Shown here piece after piece: positions 32,277-37,033 of a DNA stretch of 37,033 bases. How positions within the stretch are numbered: position 1 is the stretch's first letter; each line of letters opens with the position of its first letter. A program made the position numbers and the translations under genes. This stretch comes from CAZXNF01 sp050741255 (GTDB lineage: Bacteria > Pseudomonadota > Gammaproteobacteria > Burkholderiales > SG8-41). The notes under the pieces are model-generated. The model was given only the letters and a program-made list of their open reading frames with translations. It searched no databases and was not told the origin of the DNA. Location: the NCBI GenBank assembly GCA_050741255.1, contig JBOIEQ010000024.1, forward strand, positions 1-37,033, given 5' to 3'.

Positions 32277-33040
32277 TGCCGTTCTCCGGAGATGGTGACC
32301 CCGCCGTCGGCGACGATCACTTGCCCGGTGACGAAGCTGCCGGCTTCCGAGGCGAGGAACACGGCGATGCCGCCGATGTCCTGCGGCTCGCCGATGCGGC
32401 GCAGCGGCGTCAGCGCCTCGCGCGCTTTGCGTTTGGTGTCGTCTTCCCACAACGCCTTGGCGAAGTCGGTGCGGATCAGGCCCGGGGCGATGCAGTTGAT
32501 ACGGACGTTCTTCGGCCCCCACTCGCAGGCGAGCGCGCGGCACAGGCCGGTCTCCGCAGCCTTGGAGGTCGCGTAGAGGCCCAACTGGCTGCTGCCGCGC
32601 AGCGCGGCGATGCTGGAGACGATCACCATCGCGCCGCCGCCGAGTTCGGCCATCTGCGGCAGCGCCATGTTGGCGAGCCAGAACACGCTCTTCACGTTGG
32701 TGAGCATGATCTTGTCGAAGGCGTCGTCCGGGGCGTTGAGCATGGGCCCGAACACCGGGTTGGTCGCCGCGTTGCAGACGAGGATGTCGATCTTTCCCCA
32801 CTTCGCGAGCGTCGTCTTCACCAGGTTTTCGAGTTCATCCTTGCGCCCGATGTTGCACGGCACGGCGATCGCTTCCTGCTTGCGGGCGGCGAACTCGGCG
32901 CGCACGGCCTCGCAGGCGTCCGCCTTGCGGCTGGAGATGACGACCTTCGCGCCGGCATTCGCCATCTGCTCGGCGATGGACTTGCCGATGCCGCGGGTGG
33001 AACCGGTGATCAGGGCGACTTTGCCGGCGAGACTGAACAT
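32273..33040 (-). CDS. SDR-family oxidoreductase, complete active site
   Basis: A 255-residue classical short-chain dehydrogenase. The cofactor motif TGSTRGIGKS (12-21), CNAAT (89-93) and a full tetrad are present: N115 (LTNVKS), S143 (IVSSIAA), Y156 and K160 (YATSK). RKADACEAV after the second strand (SSRK) suggests NADP(H). The end VTGQVIVADGG is typical of 3-oxoacyl or alcohol dehydrogenases. The ATG at 33040 follows GAGGAAG, 13 bp after the selenoprotein stop; the Bug start overlaps its stop. It is the probable redox partner in the same pathway as the selenoprotein and dioxygenase. Contrast with the SDR at 23991, which lacks Ser and Tyr. Confidence 0.93.
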   Translation of the reverse strand: MFSLAGKVALITGSTRGIGKSIAEQMANAGAKVVISSRKADACEAVRAEFAARKQEAIAVPCNIGRKDELENLVKTTLAKWGKIDILVCNAATNPVFGPMLNAPDDAFDKIMLTNVKSVFWLANMALPQMAELGGGAMVIVSSIAALRGSSQLGLYATSKAAETGLCRALACEWGPKNVRINCIAPGLIRTDFAKALWEDDTKRKAREALTPLRRIGEPQDIGGIAVFLASEAGSFVTGQVIVADGGVTISGERQ

Positions 33041-33053
33041 GGTGCTTCCTCGG

Positions 33054-34781
33054 TTAGACGCGGCAGTAATCCGAGCCGCAGCCAAGATCGCGGTCCGCCT
33101 CGGTCAGCAACTGCTCGAAGGTTTCCGGCACGTGCATCAGCCGCCCGGTGACGCGCGGACTGTAGCCCTGCAGCCAGAAGCTGTTGGTGGGATGCCCGCC
33201 GCCGGCGACGATCAGCACGATGTTCTCCGGCTTGGCGGTGATCGGCCACGGATCGAGCTTCAGGCTCGCGCGCGTGAGCGGGTTGCTGTCGATCTCGATC
33301 CACGCGGTGACGCCGCCGCGTTTCAACTGCGCCAGCGGGATCTTCGAGTGCTCCCACAGGAACTCGCGGATCGACTTCTGCGTCCAGCCGAGCGCGGCCA
33401 TCGCCTGCGCGACCACCTGCGGGATCATCAGCACGCCCGGCGAACCCTGCTCGTAGCCGGCGAGGCCGGGCGTATTCGGCACGCGCATGAAGTCGGCCAT
33501 GCGGTACATGCCCTGCGTCGCATCTTCCTCCGGCGTTTCCTTTTTCGCGCCGCGGCGGCGGATGTTCGTCGCGCCGTTCGCGAACACCAGCGACACCGCA
33601 TTGGTCTCGCGCGCAAAGCCGTGGCGCGAGGTCGCGTGCGTTTCCCAGCCTTCGGGCAGGCCGGCTTCGTCCTCGGCGAACACCACGTTGGTGTAGCGCA
33701 TGCCGCCGTAGTTGGCCATGGCGCCGATGCCGGGCAGCGCGCCGCCGACGTTCTGCTGGATGAGGCGCAGCGCGCGGCCGATGCTGGCACCCGCCGGCTG
33801 CTGCGGGTCGGGTCCCAGGCAGCCGAAGCCGGAGTTGAGGCGGATCTGCTTGCCGATCGGGCCGTTGACGATCACCACCGGGAAGGCGCTGCCGGAGGCG
33901 GCCTGCAGTAGCTCCGCGCCGGTGTTCGGATCGAGGAAGGCATCGACGGCAGCGATCAGCACCGGCAGGTACTCGGGCCGGCCGCCGGCCATCGCGAGGG
34001 CAACAGCGCAGGTCTCCACCGTCGTGATGCCGCCGCGCGGCGGAAATTTGCCGAGCTTGTGGGTGCGGGGCAGCGGGGTGCCGCGCAGGATCCAGTCGGT
34101 ACGTTCGCGCGTCGCGGGCCAAATGGGCAGACCGTCGCCCCACAGGTTCGCGATCATCAGGTGGTTGGCTTTCGCGAGCGTGTCCTCAAAACTCGCGCCC
34201 TCGATCGACAGCATCGGGCTGCCGCCCGCCGCCTGCGCGAAGCCGGATTTCCAGCGCGTCAGCCCGTCGTAGAACTCCTGCTTGCGGGCCTCGACGGCCG
34301 CGATGTCGCTGCCGGGCAGGAAGAGGTCGATGGGAAACTTCACCATCGCGGCGTCGGGCGCGAAGCCCAGGCCGGCGATGGCATTGGTCATCACGCCCAC
34401 GAAATCCGTCCGCGTGAGCGTGACGGTGGGAATCCCGAGGCTTTCTATCCTAGCGGCTGCACGGCCGCATGCTGTGGCGCAGGACCCTCAAGCCGCGTTG
34501 CCGATGATGACGGCGTCGACCCCGCTGTTCTTGACGATCTGTGCGGTTTCCTCTGCGCCGATCAGCGCGTTGCCCTGCGGGTAGGTGTCGATCGGCAGCA
34601 TTTCGATGCCGGGGAAGTCGGTCTCGAACAACTGCTTCAGCAGCGGCAGCATGCGGAAGGCCTGCCATTGCTCGTTGCTGACGAAGCCGATCTTTTTGCC
34701 GGCCAGCGTGGGAATGCGCGGCGCGTGCGCCTGGGTGACTTCGATGGCGCCGGACGGGTCGTGGAATTCAAGCGTGGTCAT
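33054..34781 (-). CDS. UGSC-family selenoprotein, Sec encoded by in-frame TGA at 34488-34490
   Basis: Two open frames (34781-34488 and 34487-33054) are in the same phase, with only one TGA between them. Reading TGA as selenocysteine gives one 575-residue protein. The junction reads VIIGNAA-U-GSCATAC, then ARIESLGIPTVTLTRTDF. This is the UGSC motif (U98, C101), seen in UGSC family (seleno)proteins and distantly like the UxxC site of GrdB-type reductases. The N-terminal part (LAGKKIGFVSNEQWQAF, PGIEMLPID) fits the same fold. The large C-terminal part (about 150-575) is unfamiliar and ends in C568-GSDY-C573, a second possible redox pair. ATG 34781 follows CAGGAG. It lies 50 bp after a dioxygenase and 13 bp before an SDR. 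The alternative is a nonsense mutation or sequencing error at a Cys codon. The reaction is unknown. Confidence 0.85.
34448..34484 (-). promoter_or_regulatory. Candidate bacterial SECIS hairpin
   Basis: On the minus strand, three bases after the TGA, TCCT (34484-34481) pairs with AGGA (34451-34448). GCG pairs with CGC inside a one-base bulge. After an internal loop, GCATG pairs with CGTGC around the loop CGGC. The loop lies 20-24 bases after TGA and has G at its second position, as expected of bacterial SECIS elements. The E. coli-type GU loop is absent. Codons here (ACA, GCA, AGG, ATA) are rare in the neighbouring genes. Confidence 0.6.
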
Positions 34782-34831
34782 GGTGCGGGGCTCCTGCGGG
34801 GGGTACGATCGAATCTAACACGGCACGGCGT

Positions 34832-35692
34832 CTAGACCGTAGGGGCGTCGCCGGCCACGGTCGTGCGGTGCATGACGCGGCGATAGCGCGCCTTGTCCCA
34901 GCCGCAGCCGCGGTGCAGCGTCGCCCGGTTGTCCCATATCACCAGGTCGAAGGGCTGCCAGCGGTGCCGGTAGATGCGGTCCGGCAGCGTGGCGCCGGCC
35001 AGCAGCGACTGCAGCAGCGCGCGGCCTTCCGTGACCGGCATGCCTTCGATGTGCGAGGCGTGCGAGGCGATGAACAGGGCTTTGCGGCCGTTTTTGGGAT
35101 TGCTGCGCACCATGCGTTGCGGCACCGGCGGGACCTGGGCCGCCTGCTCGGGCGTGAACAGGTTGGGGTCGATGAGCCCCCGCGAATAGGTATAGCTGTG
35201 GATCGCGACCAGGGGCTCGAGGCGCGCGGCCTCGTCCGGCGGCAGCGCGGCGTAGGCGGCGCGCAGGCTCACGAACTCGGTGTCGCCTTCCACCGGCGGA
35301 ATCTCGCGTGCCGACAGCAGCGAAGCCTTGGCCGGGATGCGCTTGAACGAACTGTCGGTGTGCCACAGTTCGTTGCCGTCGCGGTACTTCATCGCCTTGG
35401 AGTCGAGCGGCAGCAGCTGGCCGTCGGGGCCGACGTTGCTGATGAAGGCGACATGGTTGCGCCGGCCGTCGTTGCCGGCGCTGGAGATGGTCATTTCCAG
35501 TTCGCCGAAGCGGCGGCTGAAGGCGAGCTGCTGCTCGTCCGTCAGGCGCTGGTCGTGGAAGACGAGGACGGAATGTTCCTCGAACGCATCCTCGATCGTG
35601 CGCCACGTCGCGTCATCCAGCGGGCGTGTCAGGTCGGCGCCGCCGATCTCGGCGGCGAACTGCGGGTGCAGGCGCTGGATGGTGACCGGCAT
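34832..35692 (-). CDS. TfdA-like Fe(II)/2-oxoglutarate dioxygenase in selenoprotein operon
   Basis: A 286-residue enzyme. Iron ligands are H111/D113 (WHTDSSFKRIP) and H260 (WDNRATLHRGCGWD), with Arg about 276 (MHRTTVAGD). It is the closest relative in this window of the TfdA-like enzyme at 8878: shared WHTDSSFKR, LLSA, TEF and SHxxxIxGM segments. It therefore probably belongs to the branch that opens ether or similar bonds next to a carboxylate. The ATG at 35692 is 5 bp after the Bug stop. It is directly upstream of the selenoprotein gene, with 50 bp between. The aldehyde or oxo-acid it releases would be a natural substrate for the SDR two genes on (inference). Confidence 0.92.
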   Translation of the reverse strand: MPVTIQRLHPQFAAEIGGADLTRPLDDATWRTIEDAFEEHSVLVFHDQRLTDEQQLAFSRRFGELEMTISSAGNDGRRNHVAFISNVGPDGQLLPLDSKAMKYRDGNELWHTDSSFKRIPAKASLLSAREIPPVEGDTEFVSLRAAYAALPPDEAARLEPLVAIHSYTYSRGLIDPNLFTPEQAAQVPPVPQRMVRSNPKNGRKALFIASHASHIEGMPVTEGRALLQSLLAGATLPDRIYRHRWQPFDLVIWDNRATLHRGCGWDKARYRRVMHRTTVAGDAPTV

Positions 35693-35697
35693 CCCGT

Positions 35698-36669
35698 TCA
35701 GTCCGGCTTCACGTTGGCTGCCTTCACCACCTTGGCCCACTTGGCGATTTCCGCCTTGAGGTAGGCACTGAGCTGCGCCGGATCCATGAGTGCGGGTTCG
35801 GCGCCCTGCGCGACGATGGATTTCTGCATCTCGGGATCGTTGGTGATTTTGGCGATCTCGTCGTAGAGGCGGCGGATGATCGGTTCGGGTGTTTTCGCGG
35901 GCGCGAAGAACGCGATCCAGGAGGCCACATCGAAGCCGGGCAATCCGGACTCCGCCGCGCTCTGCACGTCGGGCAGCAGCGCGGCGCGGCTGGGCGTCGC
36001 GGTCGAGAGCGCGCGCAACTTGCCGGCCTTGACGAGCGGCAGCACGGCCGTCACGCCGGCGCAGTACATTTGCACCTGGCCGGCAACGAGATCGACGACT
36101 GCCGGCGCGCCACCCTTGTAGGGGACGTGCACGAGATCGATGCCCGCGGTGCTCTTCAGCAGTTCGCCGCACAGATGCGGCGTGCCGCCGCTGCCGCTGG
36201 AGGCGAAGTTCAGCTGGCCGGGGCGCGCTTTCGCGAGCGCAATGAGTTCCCGGAGATTCTTCGCCGGCAATGCGGGATGCACGTACAGTGCGTAGGGCAC
36301 GAGCACGAAGCGCGCGATCGGCGCCAGGTCGCGCACGGGGTCGTAGGCGAGCTTGTCGTAAACGCTGGGGCCGATCGCGAGCGCCCCGTTCACGCCGAGC
36401 AGTATCGTGTAGCCGTCGGGCGCCGCCCGGGCGACCATTTCGCCGCCGATATGGCCGCTCGCGCCCGCGCGGTTGTCCACGACCACCTGCTGGCCCATCG
36501 ACTCGGACAGGCGCTGCGCGAGCTGGCGGCCGAGGATGTCGTTGCTGCTCGAACCCGCGGGGAAGGGAATGATCATCCGGATCGGGCGGTTCGGGTAGGC
36601 CTGTGCCGCCGCCCACTGGCTAGTCACCGCGCACGCGAGCGCGAACAGGATGCTCCATGCCTTCGCCAT
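35698..36669 (-). CDS. Bug/TctC-family substrate-binding protein, first gene of selenoprotein operon
   Basis: A 323-residue Bug protein. The signal peptide ends near residue 22 (AAAQ), followed by MIIPFPAGSSSNDILGR, VVVDNRAGASGHIG, APDGYTILLGVNGALA, LAYDPVRDLAPI and VPYKGGAPAVVDLV. The first pocket loop, PAGSSSND, is one residue longer than the PGGxxD of all other Bugs here, so its ligand is likely different. Two Cys occur in the mature part (HLCGE, MYCAG), rare among Bugs. GGAGGAAG precedes the ATG. Only 36 bp separate the ATG from the MITE at 36706, so the promoter must lie in or beyond that element. Confidence 0.93.
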   Translation of the reverse strand: MAKAWSILFALACAVTSQWAAAQAYPNRPIRMIIPFPAGSSSNDILGRQLAQRLSESMGQQVVVDNRAGASGHIGGEMVARAAPDGYTILLGVNGALAIGPSVYDKLAYDPVRDLAPIARFVLVPYALYVHPALPAKNLRELIALAKARPGQLNFASSGSGGTPHLCGELLKSTAGIDLVHVPYKGGAPAVVDLVAGQVQMYCAGVTAVLPLVKAGKLRALSTATPSRAALLPDVQSAAESGLPGFDVASWIAFFAPAKTPEPIIRRLYDEIAKITNDPEMQKSIVAQGAEPALMDPAQLSAYLKAEIAKWAKVVKAANVKPD

Positions 36670-36705
36670 GCTTCCTCCGTCGTTCCGGTTGTTATTCGGT
36701 TGCGC

Positions 36706-36886
36706 CTAGAGCCTGTTATGGACTTAAACGTGCGCGGCGTTGAGCCAGAAGGGAACGCGCGACTCGGGGTCCATTGCGTTGTCGCCTCACGCTTACAGTG
36801 GCTGGCACTGCGGCGCGATCGGCTCCTAGCACTGAACCCCGACTCCCGCGTTCGCCGCATACGTTTAAGTCCATAACAGGCTCTAG
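36706..36886. mobile_element. MITE-like element with 22-bp perfect terminal inverted repeats and CTAG flanks
   Basis: The left end, AGCCTGTTATGGACTTAAAC plus GT (36710-36731), is an exact inverted copy of 36861-36882. Both ends are flanked by CTAG (36706-36709 and 36883-36886), a probable 4-bp target duplication. The pairing continues imperfectly inward (GCGGCG). The 173-bp core holds no transposase. CTAG targets and such ends fit a non-autonomous derivative of an IS5-family element; the family is inferred. The right CTAG contains the stop codon of the deformylase gene. Confidence 0.85.
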
Positions 36887-37033
36887 TCCTCGCGCACGTC
36901 CTGCCCCGGGAACAGCGCCTCGGTAAATCCGAATTGCGAAAAGTCCTCGACGCGCATCGGATACAGGATGCCGTCGAGATGGTCGCACTCGTGCTGCACG
37001 ACGCGCGCGTGGAATCCGCTGACGGTGCGGTCC
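36883..37033 (-). CDS. def: Peptide deformylase, C-terminal part (runs off right edge)
   Basis: The last 49 codons are visible. They read HARVVQHECDHLDGILYPMRV, which holds the deformylase metal-binding motif HExxH (here HECDH). Deformylase removes the N-formyl group from new proteins in the cytosol, using Fe2+ bound by one Cys and these two His. The C-terminal tail (EDFSQFGFTEALFPGQDVRED) is that of longer, proteobacterial types. The stop TAG lies within the CTAG flank of the MITE, so insertion occurred exactly at the gene end without loss of coding sequence. The rest of the gene, including the N-terminal GxGxAAxQ motif, is outside the window. Confidence 0.93.
   Translation of the reverse strand, partial: DRTVSGFHARVVQHECDHLDGILYPMRVEDFSQFGFTEALFPGQDVRED

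Noticed and set aside
33054..34400. A stand-alone 448-residue gene, with a separate 97-residue gene at 34488-34781
   Set aside because: Same phase, only one TGA between, and the codons across and after the TGA complete a known redox motif. One selenoprotein explains both better than two fragments.
34832..36616. 594-codon open frame suggesting a Bug-dioxygenase fusion
   Set aside because: Only the last 286 codons are the dioxygenase; the first part is the Bug gene read in the wrong phase. The Bug has its own frame and stop at 35698.
1..37033. CRISPR arrays, tRNA, rRNA, prophage or TctA/TctB genes
   Set aside because: I looked for repeats with regular spacers, cloverleaf ends, integrases and long hydrophobic permease frames and saw none.

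Overview
The window is dense, GC-rich (about two thirds G+C by eye) proteobacterial DNA. It most likely comes from a betaproteobacterium of the order Burkholderiales. The main reason is the extreme expansion of Bug/TctC periplasmic substrate-binding proteins of the tripartite tricarboxylate transporter (TTT) type, known from Bordetella, Cupriavidus and relatives. I count 14 complete Bug genes in 37 kb and no TctA or TctB membrane partner. Five Fe(II)/2-oxoglutarate dioxygenases (TauD/TfdA family), two MmgE/PrpD proteins, three dehydrogenases of SDR/6PGDH type, an enolase-superfamily enzyme, a FAH-family hydrolase, a cupin and an aldo/keto reductase lie among them. This is an accessory catabolic region for small organic acids.

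Layout. 1-1861 (minus): Bug plus a 3-hydroxyisobutyrate-dehydrogenase-like enzyme. 2029-4570 (plus): SYLF protein and two Bugs, ending in two hairpins. 4678-8092 (plus): histidine kinase, FixJ-type regulator, a secreted GlcG/HbpS protein and an ankyrin protein. 8204-11749 (minus): lipoprotein, TfdA-like dioxygenase, two related Bugs. 11841-19264 (minus): a cluster of three dioxygenases, MmgE/PrpD, two Bugs and a mandelate-racemase-type enzyme, closed by a clear rho-independent terminator. It is divergent from an IclR regulator (19366-20166), and a palindrome plus a third half-site lies between them. 20284-31013 (plus): a long co-directional series of MmgE/PrpD, five Bugs, an SDR lacking catalytic residues, FAH hydrolase, cupin, alpha/beta hydrolase and aldo/keto reductase. 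31305-36669 (minus): a five-gene operon, Bug, dioxygenase, UGSC-type selenoprotein, SDR, Bug. 36706-36886: a 173-bp MITE-like element with perfect inverted ends and CTAG flanks, placed exactly at the stop codon of a peptide deformylase gene that runs off the right edge.

The main discovery is at 33054-34781. Two adjacent same-frame ORFs, separated by one in-frame TGA at 34488-34490, read through as a single 575-residue protein with a UGSC redox motif. The TGA is therefore best explained as selenocysteine. The hairpin just after it, and rare codons confined to that segment, fit a bacterial SECIS. Gene callers would split or miss this gene. Its setting, between a dioxygenase and an SDR and flanked by Bug proteins, suggests a selenium-dependent redox step in uptake and breakdown of an unknown organic acid.
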